This document shows, one piece after another, positions 46,501-61,021 of a stretch of DNA of 64,000 nucleotides; position 1 is the stretch's first letter, and every line of letters begins with the position of its first letter. The DNA comes from Trichoderma breve. Taxonomy: Eukaryota > Ascomycota > Sordariomycetes > Hypocreales > Hypocreaceae. Below the pieces are notes generated by a model that had not been told where the DNA came from, ran no database searches, and worked only from the letters and a program-made list of their open reading frames with translations. The stretch covers positions 3,162,001-3,226,000 of the forward strand of contig NC_079233.1 in NCBI RefSeq assembly GCF_028502605.1, written 5' to 3'. The translations under genes were made by a program, and so were the position numbers.

Positions 46501-49500
46501 ATAATAATAACTTTTATTTAAATAATTACCTTAAATTTATGAATAATAAAAAACTTTTAAAAAATATAAATATTAATATTTAATATATTTAATAATAATA
46601 TTAACTATAAAAATTAAACTTTAAATAATTACTTAAATAATAATATTAAGTTTAAAAATATATTAATTTAAAATATAATTTTTTAAGTTAATTATAATTA
46701 AATAAAAACTAAGTTTAAAGTTTTTAAAACTTAATTTTAAAATTTATAAAATAATAAAAAAATAAAGTTTTTAAATTTAAAAAACCTAAACTTTTTAATA
46801 AAAACTTTTAAAAAATAAATAAATTTTTTATAAAATTTTTAATTTACTTTAAGTATTTTTATAAACTTTAAAAAATAACTTAAATTAAATTATTTTTATA
46901 TAAAATTATTTTATAAAAAATACTAAATTATAATTTTAATTTATTAAATAAAATTATAATAAAAACTAAAATAATAAATTTAAATTTAAATTATAAATTA
47001 AGGAAATATATATTAATTATAAAAAATTTAAAAAATAACTTTAAAACTTCTTTAATATAATAAATAAATAATAAAAAATTAAATAAAAACTTTATTTTAT
47101 TAAATAAAAAAAATTACTAAGTAAATATATATTTACTTTTTTATATTTAATATTTAAAATTAATTAAATTAAAAAAATTAAAAAGAATATATATTATTAT
47201 AATATAAAAAATAATATTAAAAATAAACTTTTTAAATTAAAATAATATTTAATTTCTTTTATTAAATTTATATAAATAATAATTAAAATAAATAATTATT
47301 AGTAAAAATAAATTTAAAAAAAAATTAAATAAAATTAAAAACTTTTAAATTTAACTTAAATAAAATTAAGTTAATTAAAGAAAAAAATAAAATAATTATA
47401 TTATTTATTTAAATAATAAATAATTAAGTTTTATAAACTTTAATATTATTAAAGTATAATAAAAAAATATTAAGTATTATAATTATAAAAAAAATATATA
47501 TATAAAAATATTATTAAATATTTAAAAAAAAAAAAAAAAATAATAATAAATTTATATTATTTTTAAGCCTAAAGAAAATTAAATTATTAATATTATAAAA
47601 CCTTAAGTAAAATATAATATATTATATTTTTTAATATATTATAATAATAATTATTAAATTTATTATAATAATAAATAAAGTTTTAAATAATACCTTAAGG
47701 AGTATATATAAACTTTAAATATACTTAAGAAAATTACTAAATAAAATTACTTAAGAAAATATAATAGAAATTAAATAATAATATATTAAATTTATAAAAT
47801 TTAAAAAATAAATAAAAAAAAATAAAAAAAAAATAACTTATATAATATTTTAAATATTTTTTTAAAAACTTATTAAATATTTAATAAAATATTTATTATA
47901 ATAATATATTATTTATAAAATAATAAAATTATAAAATAAAAAAATTCCTTTAATTTTAAAAATAAAAAAATAATAATTTATAAATAAAAATAAAATAAAA
48001 TTATATATTAATATAATAATAACTTTTAAAATACTATATTAAAAAATTATAATATAAAATATATAAACTTTAATATTATTAAATTATATAAAAACTATAA
48101 ATTATAAAAACCTAATATAATTTAATTTAAGATAAAATATATTAAGAATATACTATAGAAAAATACTTTACCTAAAGAATTAATTAATATAAAAGTAATA
48201 AATTTATTATAAATTACCTTAAATAAATTATTTATAAATAAATAATTTTATACTTAAGCTTATAATTTTAAAAGTAAATTATTAAAAATAATTAAATATA
48301 TAAAATTTAATTTTTTATATTTTTTAAATAATTTAAATAAATAATTATTAATAAAGTATTAAAATTAAATATAAATTAAATTTTTATTATATTTTATTTA
48401 CTTTATAATTATATTTACTTAAAATTACTTTTTATTTTTTTACTAATATAAATTAATTAATTTTAATTTATTACTTTAAAAACTTACTTTATATTATTAA
48501 AGTATTAAGTTAAAATATTATATATTAATAATTTTTATTTAAAAAAATATTAAATATCTTTAAATAATATTTATTATTATATTTAAATTTAATTTAAATT
48601 TTTATATTTTAATTACTAAACTTAATATATTTATAATTAATATAAATAAAAATATTATTCTAAAAAACTTATTTAATATTTTATTATTTAAAAATAAAAA
48701 ACTTTTAATATTTATTTAAAATATATATTAACTTAATAAAGTTTTAATTAAAAAACTTAATAAAGAAAAATTTAAAATAATTAAAATTAGAATTTTTATT
48801 AAATATTAATTATTTTTTATATTTAAAGAAAATATTAAAAAACTTTAATTATATTTAATTTAATTTAAAATATATTTTAAAAACTTTAAAAATATTTTTA
48901 ATATTATAAAAAAAAAATTATTTTATTACTTTATTTATTAAAAATATTATTTTAAAATAATTTAAATTTATTTTAAATAATTACTTAAAAAGTTTAATTA
49001 AAAAAGTAAAAAAATAAACTTAATAAATCTTTAATAATTATAATAAATATATTTTTAAATTAAAAAAAATATTTAAAAATATTAATAAAAATAAAATAAT
49101 TAAAAATACTTTAATTATAAAATATAAAAAGAAAATATTTAAGTTATATTATAAAATTCTAAAATATTATTATATATTTTAAATAAATTAAATTTATATT
49201 TATTAAATAATTTTATAATAATTTTAAATAAAAAATTTAAAAAAAAATATATAATATTAATTAATTAATTTATACTTTAATTTTATTTATAAATATTTAT
49301 ATTTAAATTAATAATCTACTATATAAATTTAAAATTAATATTAGTTAATAGTATTAGTAAAATAAATATTAAGTTAACTAAGGTAAAAAATAAAATAAAA
49401 AAATTATTAAAAATAATAATAATAAATTTAAAAAAATAAATTTAAATATTTTATAATATAAAAAAAAATTTAAATATTATAATTATAAAAAACTTAATTA

Positions 49501-51938
49501 TATAATAAAGAACTACTAAGTACTTAAGAAAAATTATAAAAATAAAATTTTAAAATTAAAAAAAAAATTTATATTATAAATAAAAATAAATAATTTTTTA
49601 ACTTATTATAATAAAAAATAAAAATTACTTATAAAATAAAAAAAAATTTAAAATAAAAAAAACTAATAATTTTATTTATAAATAATTTTATTAAGCTTTT
49701 TAATAATAAAATAAAAATTTAGTAAAATTATAAAATATTATTATATAAAAAATAAATTAAAAATATTCTTAATTTTATTAAAAATAAATCTAAGGAAATT
49801 AATAAATTTATTAAATTTTAATAATAAATTAATATTTATAATTTAAAATAAAATATTAAGTTTTTTATTTATTTAAATTTTTTTAAAATAAATTAATATA
49901 ATAATAATTATATAATAATAGATAATAAATTATTATAAGTTTAAATATTAATAAAATATAAAATTTATAAAAAGAATTATTAATAAATACTTTAAAATTA
50001 CTTTTTAATTAATTTTATAAATAATAAATATTATTAAATTTATTAAATAAATTATATTATTTATTAATATATATATTATTTAAAATAAAAAGTAAAATAT
50101 AATATTTTTTTATAATAAAACTTAATAATTTTTATTACAATATTATATTATAAAAAATAATATAATAAATAAAAAATTATTTATAAATTTTAAAAATTAT
50201 AAATTATAATACTAAAATTATACTTAATTATATTATATAAATATAAAAACTATAAAAAAAATAAAAAATTACTTAAGTCTTTAGTATATTATATATTAAT
50301 TTTCTAAAGTTATTTAATAATATAATTAAAATAAAAATACTAAAATTATATTTTTAAATAATATTAATAATATAATAAATTAAAATATAATAAATATAAG
50401 TAATATAAATTAAAAAATTAATATAACTTAATTATATAAAATAATAATAAAAAAATATAATAATTAATAAAATAATTATATTAAATAAACTTTAATTTTA
50501 AAATTTATATTAAAATATTTAAGGAATTACTTAAATATTATTATAAATTTTAAAAGATTTTTAATAATTTATAAAATAATATTATAATTTATAAAATATA
50601 TATTTAATAAATAAAATTATAATATAAAGTAATAAAATAAATTAATTATAAAAACCTATATTATAAATTATATATATTATATAAAATTAAAAGCTAATAT
50701 TTAAAAAACTAAAATAATTTTTAAATAAAAAATATTATAAAATTAATAAAAAATTTATATTCTTTAAAAAAAATATAAATATAATAATAATAAAAAATTA
50801 AAAGTTTTTAAAAGAAAAATTATTTTTATAATAATTTAAAATAAAAAATTAGTAAAAGTTTTAGTAAATTTTAAAATAAATAAAAATTATATATTAATTA
50901 TAATAATAATATATTTATAATTATTATAAATATAAAAAAAAACTATATTAATTTTTTTATAAAAAAAACATAATTTAATTATAATAATAAATAAGTAAAA
51001 AAATAAATTAATTATTTATATTTTAAAATATTTAATTAAATTACTTTAGTAATATATAATATTATTAATACTTTAAAATATAATATTATATTATATATAT
51101 TATAATTATATTAATATAAACTTTTAATAATATAAAGTAAAAGTTTAATTTATTAATAAAATAATAAAAAAACTTTAATTTAAAAAAAATAAAAAAAATA
51201 AAAAAAATTAAAAACTTTAATTTTTTAAATTTAAAAAAATTCCTATATAATAATAATAAAAGTAATTTAAAATTATAAAAGCTTAATTTTTAAAAAAATC
51301 TATTAAAGGGAAATAAAATTTATATAAATTTAATTAATTTTTAAAAATCATAAAAAAAAAATAAATATAAAAAAAAATTTATAAATTTAATAATTAATAT
51401 TTTAAAATAATATTAAAAATTTAAGGTTTTTTTTTTAAAGAAAACTTTAAAAAATCTTAATAAAAATATATAAATATTACTTTATACTAAATAAAATTAT
51501 ATAATAAAATTAAAAAAAAAAATTAAAATATTTTTTACTATATAATTTTAATTAATTAAAATTTAATACCTATAATAAATAAATATAAAAATAAAAAAAA
51601 AATATATTAAAATCTTTAATTCTTTTATATATTATTTTATTATTTTTATTTTTAAAAAAAATTAAAAAGTTATAATTAATTATTAATTATAAATAATTAA
51701 ATAATATTATAATTAAAAACTAATTTTTTTTATTATTAATATTTAAAATAAAAAATTAATTATAAAACACTATAATATACTTTTAGTTAAATTTTATTTA
51801 TATTTATAAATTAATTAAAATAAAATAAAAATATAAATAAATATTAGTTAAAGAATTTAAATTATTTAATTTAGTAAAGTATTATTAAATAAAGTATTTT
51901 AAAATAGTTTATAATAAATAATTTAAAAAAAAATAAAT

Positions 51939-52115
51939 TATTATTTTATTATTTTATTATTTTATTATTTTATTATTTTATTATTTTATTATTTTATTAT
52001 TTTATTATTTTATTATTTTATTATTTTATTATTTTATTATTTTATTATTTTATTATTTTATTATTTTATTATTTTATTATTTTATTATTTTATTATTTTA
52101 TTATTTTATTATTAT
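51939..52115. repeat. Minisatellite, 8-base unit ATTATTTT, about 21 copies
   Basis: A nearly perfect array of the 8-mer with no G or C, ending at ATTATTGTTTAG. Confidence 0.95.
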
Positions 52116-52334
52116 TGTTTAGAAATAATAAATAAATTATAAATTATATTATAAAATAATAATTATTAATTTATATTTAATATATAAGCTTTAAAAATAT
52201 TTAATTCTTAATTTAATTTATTAATAATTAAAAAGCTATATTTAATATATAATATAATTTAATTTATAAATAATTAAAAAACTCTATAAAAATTTTACTA
52301 ATTTATTATTTTTTATATTTAAAATTTAAAATAA

Positions 52335-52920
52335 TTTCTTTAATATAAAATATATTATTTATATTAAATACCTAAAATAAATAACTAGGGATAATTATTA
52401 ATTTAATTATTAAATTAAATAAAAAAAAAGCTATAAATAAAATATTAATTTTCTTAATTAAAAATAATATTTTTTTTAATATAATTTCTTTAAGTTTATT
52501 TAATAATTTATTATTTTATTATAATAAGTAAATTATTTAATTTATTATATTTAATTTATTATATTATATTTATTATATTATATTTATTATATTATATTTA
52601 TTATATTATATTTATTATATTATATTTATTATATTATATTTATTTTATTATATTTATTTTATTACTTTATTATTTAATAATTAACTTAATTACTAAGGGA
52701 TTATATTATAATTAATTAAAATAATATTAAAGTAATATTATTAAATAATTATAATAAAGCTTTATTAAATTTAAATTTATATTTAAAAATAAATATTAAA
52801 ATTTATAATACTTTTTTTAATAATATTTAATATTAAAATTTTTAATAATTAAACTTTTTATTTAAGATATATTATTATATATATTAATTTAAAATTTAAA
52901 TTAAGATATAAACTAATAAA
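52335..52920 (+). repeat. Direct repeat copy 1 (family B)
   Basis: Shares with 63,490-64,000 the landmarks AAAAAAAAAGCTAT, TTTAATA-TTTCTTTAA, TATTATAATAAGTAA, a minisatellite, then AATAAAGCTTTATTAAATTT and a diverged tail. Both copies lie in the same orientation about 11.2 kb apart. Confidence 0.6.
52557..52657. repeat. Minisatellite, 14-base unit TTATATTATATTTA
   Basis: About seven copies inside family B copy 1, at the place where copy 2 carries a different 14-base unit. Confidence 0.9.
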
Positions 52921-52921
52921 T

Positions 52922-53023
52922 ATTTTATTTTATTATTATTTTATTATTATTTTATTATTATTTTATTATTATTTTATTATTATTTTATTATTATTTTATT
53001 ATTATTTTATTTATTTATTTATT
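52922..53023. repeat. Minisatellite, 11-base unit TTTTATTATTA
   Basis: About eight copies ending in ATTTATTTATTTAG. Confidence 0.9.
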
Positions 53024-53589
53024 TAGATTTAATTTATTAATTATAATTATATAGGATTTTAAAAGTTATTAAAAAACTATATAAGCTTTTATATATATTA
53101 GGAATTCTTTTAGATTTTAAAAGTTTATTTATATATATTAAAAATAAATAATATATTTAAGTATTTATTTTTTTTTTATTTATAAATTTTTTATATTTAT
53201 TTTTTAATTATTTATTTTATTAATTAATTTATTTTAATTTAGTATTATAAAAAATAATATTATAAATAATAATATATTTATAAATACTTTTAAAAAAATT
53301 TATAAAAAAACTTTTAATAAAGAATTTATAAATAATATTAAATATATAATATATATTATTAATTTAATTATATAATATATATTATTAATTTAATTATATA
53401 AAATATATTAAAAAATTATATTTTTTTTTATTTTTTTTAATTTATTATTATTAAATTATATAAATAATAATTTTAATAATAAAGAAAAAAAAAATTGTTT
53501 TTAATAATAAGTTTTATTTATTAATTATATTTATTTATTTTATTTAATTAATTTTAATATAAATTTAATAAATTAAATATAGTAAATTA

Positions 53590-54080
53590 TTTTATTAATT
53601 AAATATATATAAAAGCTTAATAACTTATTAAGTAAAAAAATATTAAAAACTAAAATATTATAAACTAATATATTTATAATTATAATAATAGACTTATAAA
53701 GTAAATATTACTTAGAACTATCATAAATTAATAAATTAATTATAATTAAGTTTATATAATAATAAATAAACTAAAGTAAATTACTTTTTATTTAAGGAGC
53801 TAGTTTATTTTAAAGTAAATAAACTTAAATAAACTTTATATTATATATTTATTTTATAATATTTATTTAAAATAATTTAAATAATTAATTATAAATATAA
53901 AATAATACTTAATTATATTATAAATATATTATTTATTAATTATATAAATAAATTTCTTTTTTTTTTTTAATTATTTATTAATTTAGCTTAGTTTATTTAT
54001 TAATATAAACTTAGTATAAGGTTTATTTTTTAAAAATTTCTTTTATATTAACTTTATAAAAACTTAGTTTATTATATATT
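53590..54080 (-). repeat. Right arm of the 11-kb inverted repeat
   Basis: The complement follows the left arm (43,085-43,580) from its outer end inward. This arm is slightly less mutated, keeping for example AAGGAGCTAGTTTATTTT. Confidence 0.6.
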
Positions 54081-55071
54081 GATAATTTTTATTTAAAAAT
54101 TACTTTAAACTATAGGTAATATTATTATAAAAATATTAAATAATTAAATTTTATATATTAAATATTAAAATAAATTAAAAAAATATTATCTAAATTTATA
54201 AAAATAATAATATAAAATACAAAAAAGTACTTAAAGTTAATATAATTAATAAAAACCCTTAATTTAAATTATAGTAATAGTTACTACTATTACTTTAATA
54301 ATAATTTTTAGCTATATAAATAAAAAAAAAATCTTAGTTTTTAAAATTAAAATTAAAAAATTTAAAATTAAAAAAATTTAATTTATATAATTTAAATACT
54401 TTAAGTTTTATAATAAAAAATTAAAAAATATAAATAAATATTTTATTAAATTTAATATATACTTTAGTTATTTTTTTAATATTTTAAAAAAAATAAATAT
54501 AAAATTATTTTTATAATTATTTATTTTACTAAAGTAATTATAAAATAATTATAAGTATTTTTAAAAAATTAAGAAAAATACTATTTTTTAAAAATAATAA
54601 AAATAACTTTAGAAAAATTAAAAAAATATTTTTAAAATTATAAAAATATTTTTTATAAACTAAAGTTATATAAAAATATTTTATTTATATTTTATTATTA
54701 ATTATAAATATAAATATTATTATAAAAAACTATATTAATATTTACTTTAAGAATTTTTCATAAAGGATAAAAAAATTTAAATAACTTTTTATAAATATAT
54801 TTATTTTTTTATATAAATATTTATATTTTTCTTAATATATTTATTTTTATTAAGTAATAAATTAAAAAATTTAATTTTTACTTAAATTTAGGCTTTTAAG
54901 TTTATTAATTAATAAAAAATAAAAAAGAAAAGAAAAATAATAAACTTTATTATTTATATTATATAATTTACTTTTTAATTTATTTTTATATATATATTTT
55001 TTATTTTTAAAAGTTCATTAAAAATAAAAAAATTCCTAAATTAATAAACTTACTTTTTAAATTAAATTAAT

Positions 55072-55116
55072 TACTACCTAAATAATAAAAAAATATTACC
55101 TAAATAATAATACTTA
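55072..55116 (+). repeat. 45-base motif, copy 1
   Basis: TACTACCTAAATAATAAA followed by AATATTACCTAAATAATAA is itself a near-duplicate pair. The whole unit recurs at 60,416 (inverted) and 60,977. Confidence 0.6.
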
Positions 55117-55999
55117 ATTTAAATAATTAAAAAAAACCAATTAAATTTAAGCTACTTAAAAAAAAGCTATTATTATAGTTAAATATATTTATAACTTAAC
55201 TATTACTATTATAACTTTTACTATTACTTTTATTATTAATATTAATATTAATATTTTTTTCTTTTAGCCTTTAATATATTACTCTTATATTATTAATTAA
55301 CTTTATATTTTTTAATATTATTATAAATATAAGATTTAATACTTAGTTTATTAACTTATTAAACTATATATTTAATTTAATTATTTAAAATCTTTTTTAT
55401 AAAAACTATATTAAGGATATTATTTTTAAAAAAAAGTAATTTTAAATATTATATTAATAATAATAAGTAATTTTATTATTATATTAATTATAAAATTATA
55501 AATTACTAATATATATTTTTATAAATATATATAATATTAAGTATTACTTTTATTAATTAAAGGCTTAATAAATATTACTTTTATTAATTACTTTAAATAC
55601 TTTTTCTTTATTTTTTTTTCCTTTAAGTTAATATAAATTACTTAAAGTAATAATATTTTTATAAATTATCTTAGGTTTTTTATAAGCTTAATTATTAACT
55701 TTTAAATAATTAATTTTTAAATATTAATATATTTTATATTTTTAAATTAAATTATTAAATAATAAAAATTTAATATAAGGAAAAGTAATAGTAATTTTTT
55801 AAAATAACTAAGGTAAAATTTTAATTTTAAATTATAAAAGCTTAAAAAAAAATTATATTATTTATTAAGCTTTATATTAAGTATTTATATATATTATAAA
55901 TAGTTAATTTATTATTAATTTAATTAATTAAGTAGTTTTTATATTTTTTATTATTATTTTTTATATTTATAATATTTATTATAATGAACTATAAAAAGT

Positions 56000-56312
56000 A
56001 AAGCTTTATTTAAGTTATTTAAGCTTTATAATAATTATAAATTTATATATTTTTATTAAGCTTAAAGCTTAATTTAAGTTATTTAAATATTATAATAAAT
56101 ATATTATTATAAATTTATATATTTTCTTTAATTATAAAGCTTAATTTAAGTTATTTAAATATTATAATAATTATATTATATATTCTCTTTAAAATATAAA
56201 ACTTAATTTAGGTTATTTAAGTATTATAATAATTATATAATTATATTATATATTTTTTTTAAATATAAAACTTAATTTAAGTTATTTAAATATTATAATT
56301 ATTTTATACTAT
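56000..56312 (+). repeat. Tandem repeat of about 62-80 bases, four to five units
   Basis: Each unit starts AAAGCTTAATTTAAGTTATTT or a close variant and ends in a T-rich stretch. Unit length varies by insertion or loss of short TATAAT pieces. Confidence 0.75.
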
Positions 56313-56883
56313 AATATAATATATTATATTATAGCTATAGTTACTTATATAATTTATATAGGACTTATATAAATTAAATATATAAGATCTTATATATATA
56401 TAAATTACCTAGCTTTATTATTACTTATATAATAAAAATAAAAAAATATTATAAAATATAATTAATAAATATTATTATTTTATTTATTAAATTTATAAAG
56501 TTTATAAATATAATTATTTATTTTAATAGTAAAGTTTTTTATAATATAAAAGTATTTTTTTAATTTTAAATAATATTTAAAATTTTACTATTTAAATTAT
56601 AGTTTTATTATAACTTTTATAATTATTTATTTAAATTTATTATATAAATAAAATTAATAAATAAATAAATTAATAATAAAATTAATAATAATTTATTTTA
56701 TTATTTATTATTTATTATTATTTACTTTTTTTTAAAGAAAAATTAATTTAATTTATTTTATTTTCTTTATTAATTTAATAAAATTAATTTAATTATAAAT
56801 AAATTATTATTAATAAAATTAGTTTTTTTTTTAATTTAATAAAACTAAATTAATTAATAATTAATTTATTTTAATAAATTATT

Positions 56884-57330
56884 ATTAATTTATAACCTTA
56901 GCTATAATTTACTAAGTTAAACTTTAAAAATTCAAGTTATAAAGTATAATTAATTAAGGTTTAAGACTAAACTTAAATATATATATAAAATAACCTAAAT
57001 AATAAAGTTTAAATAAAATATAACTGCTTAATAAATTTATACTTTAAGCTTTATAATTTATAATTTAATAACTTAACTAATTAAATAAGCCTATTATATT
57101 CTTTTATTAAGTTATAAAAGCAGTAATAATCCCTAAAAATAAATTATATATATAATACTTTTAAAATTAAAAAACTACTTAATAAAATAATATACTTTAC
57201 TTATTCAAATAAAGGGCAATGACTTAGTAATTATACTAGTACTTTTATAAACAAAGGATTAGTCTACTAGCTATATATAAATAAAAGGCCTTAGTTATTA
57301 TTAAATAGTAAAAATCTATAGTTAATTAAT
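56884..57330 (+). repeat. Family A copy 8, the least mutated copy, with a less AT-rich flank
   Basis: It lacks the unit start but matches copy 6 along most of its length while keeping C and G where copy 6 has T and A (for example GACTAAACTT against GATTAAATTT). Beyond the unit, 57,195-57,330 holds ordinary-looking sequence (AAAGGGCAATGACTTAG, ACAAAGGATTAGTCTACTAG) unique in the block. Confidence 0.65.
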
Positions 57331-60300
57331 ATACTTTTTATTAAGTTATAAACTTAGCTTTGATTAAAATTACTAAGTATTAGTATTATTAAATTAATTA
57401 ATAATTAATAATATTATTAATATTAATATATTTAATTTTAAATATTAAAAAATAAAGAAAATAATTAATAAATATAATAAAAATAACTTAGCTTACTTTA
57501 ATTTTTAATAATTAAGTTTATTATTATTAAAAAATTTAATTATTATTTTATAGTTTTTATTATAATTTTAAATTAATAATAAAGTAACTTAAGAAAATTA
57601 AAAAAATAATAAAAATAATAATTAAAATAAAAAATTATTTAAAAATAATAAATACTTAAATATTTAAAAATAATAAACCCTTAAGTTTATAAATAAAAAT
57701 TTTAAAAATAATTAAATATTAATAATTTTATTATTATTAAATAATATAAATATATATAATTTAAAAGTCTATATATTATTATAAAAATTTATTTTACTAA
57801 AATTAAATATTATTTTACTATAATTAAATATTATTTTATTAAAACTTATATAAAATATATTTACTTAAAAAAATAAAAGTAATATAATAGCTTAAAGCTA
57901 TTTTATAATTTAAAGTTAATTTATTACTTTAAGTTTTAAAATATAAATATAATTAATTAATATTAAATTATTAAATATATAATTATTATTAAAACTTAAA
58001 AAATAAAATAATTATTTAATTTAATAATAAAAAATAATATTTATAATAAACTTAATTAAAGTAAATAATTTATTAATTTATTAAATAAAAATTAAAAATA
58101 TTTTAATAAATAAATTTTAAATTTAAAAAGTTAAGTAATAATAATATATAAAAATAATAAATATAACATTTTTCATTTTAATAATTAATTTAATAATAGT
58201 AAAAAATATAATTAATAAAGTTTTTAAATATATGAAGTTAAAATTTAAGAAATTTAATTTTAGAATATTATAGAAAATATATTAAAAATAAAAAGTTTAT
58301 ATTTTTTTATTTTTAAAATTTATTTAAAAATTTATATTAAAAATTAATATTATATAAAAAAAATTTTTTATAATAAATTTAAAGTATAAATTATTAAATA
58401 ATTACTTTATTTTTAAATTTATTAATAAATTAAGTAAAAAGTACTTTATTTAAAATATTAATTTTTAAATAATATATAATATTTTTATATTAATAATATT
58501 TAATAATATAATTAAAAATATAAAAGTAAATAAAATAAAATAAAGTAGTAATATAAATAATAGTTAAGCTTTATTAATTTATAAATAATTTATATTAAAC
58601 TAAGGTAATAGTAAAAATAATAAAATAAAGGTTATTTAAGTTAAAAAATACTTATATTATAATTATAAAAAATATATTAAAAATAAAACTTTATAATAAC
58701 TTTTAATTAAATAAATTACTTTTTTAAATTTATTTAAATTTTTAACTTTAATTATAATTAATATATTATTTATTATTATAATACTTTTATTTTAAAAACC
58801 CTAAAACTATATAATAAAAAATTAAAAAAAATAAAAAACTTAAAAATAAAAATTAAAGAAATTAATAATATAGTTTAAAAATATATAAATTAAAAAACTT
58901 TTATTATAATTACTTTTTATAATACTTTTTTATTTTAATTTTTAATTTAAATCTTTTATTTATAACTTAGTTTTTTAATATAAAAAAAAATAATAATTTT
59001 TTAAAATAGCTAAATTATTAAAAAAGCTAATTTTAAAATTATAGTAAAATAATTTAAGGTTTTTTTTATTTTATAATTTAATATATTATTAATATAATTA
59101 TTAATTTTTTACTTTATTAATTTGTAAATATAAGTTTAATATAAGTAAATAAATTACCTAAGTAATAATAATTTTACTTAATTAAAAAATATAATAAAAA
59201 AAATATATAATTTAAAAATATTATTTTTATAAACTTTATTTATATAAAAAAAAAAAAAAAACTATATTATAATTAATTATATATTATTAAATATATAAAA
59301 AATATAATTTATATTAATATTTATAATTTTTTTTTATATAATTAACTATAATAAAAAAATATTAAATTATATTTATTAATACTTATAGTAAATTTAATAA
59401 AAGTTAATTTATTAAAACTAAGTAAAATATATAAAAATTTATTTAATTTTTTATATAATTTTTAAAAAATAAAAAACTATAAAAATAATATTATTAAATA
59501 ATATATATAAATAAAATTAAAAAATTTAATAATTTAAATTTTAATTAATAAATTTATAAATAAAATATAAAACTTAAAATCTTTTTTATTAAATAATATT
59601 AATTTAATAAAATTATAAAAAACTTTAATATTATTATTTATAATAAACTTTTATTTATTATAATTAAAAAAAATATTTTAAAATAATATTAATTAAAGAT
59701 TTTTAATATAATTAATTATTTATAAAACTAAAGTTTTTATAAATTATTTAATAAAACTTTCTTTAAGCTTAGTTATAAATAATACTTAAATATTTTAAAT
59801 ATTAAAATTATAAATATTATAACTTAGTATTTAATTTTATAAATTTAAAAAAAAAGTTTAATAATAAAAAAATAAAATATATTTTTTTAAGTTTTATTAA
59901 AAATATAAAATATTTTTTTTTAATATTTAAGGAAAAAATTATAATTTTTTTTAAATATTTACTTTAAATTTAAAGTTATTAAATTAATAACTATAATCTA
60001 TAATATTAATATTTAAATAATTAATTAAAAATTAATAAAAAAAATAATATTAAAAATTAAACTTTATATAATTTATAATTAAAGTAGTTTTTCTAAAGCT
60101 TTTAATAATTAATTATAAAAAATTAAAAATTATAAAAAAAATCCTTAAATACTTAAAACTATAATACCTAATATAAAGCTATTTATTATTTAATATATTA
60201 ATATTAATTACTTTCTTAAAGTCCTTTATTAATAATATTAAACCTGAATTATTTTAAAAAACTAAATATAATTTTTTTTAAAATAAATAATATAAAAAAA

Positions 60301-60415
60301 TAATTAATAAAATATAGGCCTTATATAATAATAATACTTAAGAGCTAGTTAAACTTAATTACTAAATAAATATTTTATATAAAAAATAAATATATATTAA
60401 AAAAAAATTTAATAA

Positions 60416-60464
60416 AAGTATTATTATTTAAGTAGTATTTTTTTATTATTTAGGTAATATTTAA
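60416..60464 (-). repeat. 45-base motif, copy 2, inverted
   Basis: The complement reads AATATTACCTAAATAATAAA then TACTACTTAAATAATAATAC, matching the motif at 55,072. Confidence 0.6.
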
Positions 60465-60976
60465 CTTTATTAAAAAAATAAATTATTTAAATTTAAACTT
60501 TTTTATAATTTTAGTAAACTTTTAAAAATATAAAAAAAATATATAAAAATAGAATAAAGTAAAATATATATAATTTATATAATAAAATCTAATATTTTTT
60601 TTTAATTTTATTTATTATATAATAATAAACTAAAAAATCTAAAAAAAATTAAAATAAGTTTTTCTAACTTATTATAAAGTAAAAAAAAGTACATTAAGAA
60701 AATTATAATAATTTATATAATTAAGTAATTATTTTTATAAAAAGTTACTTAAATCTTTATATATTTAATAAAGAAAATTATAATTAAAAATTACTATAAT
60801 TTCTTATAATAATATTTTTATTAATAAATTAAAAAATAATAAAATAAATTTATATTTTAAAAGTCTAGTTTATAAATAATATATTAAAATTTTTAAAAAT
60901 AGTTTTATATTTTTTCTTAAACTTTTTTCTTTTATAACTAAAAGTAATGTTTTTCTTAATTTTTCAAAATACTTCC

Positions 60977-61021
60977 AATACTGCCCTAATAATAAAAAAG
61001 TACTACTTAAATAATAATACT
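60977..61021 (+). repeat. 45-base motif, copy 3, least mutated
   Basis: Begins AATACTGCCCTAATAATAAA, retaining a TGCCC that the other copies have lost, followed by TACTACTTAAATAATAATAC. Confidence 0.6.
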
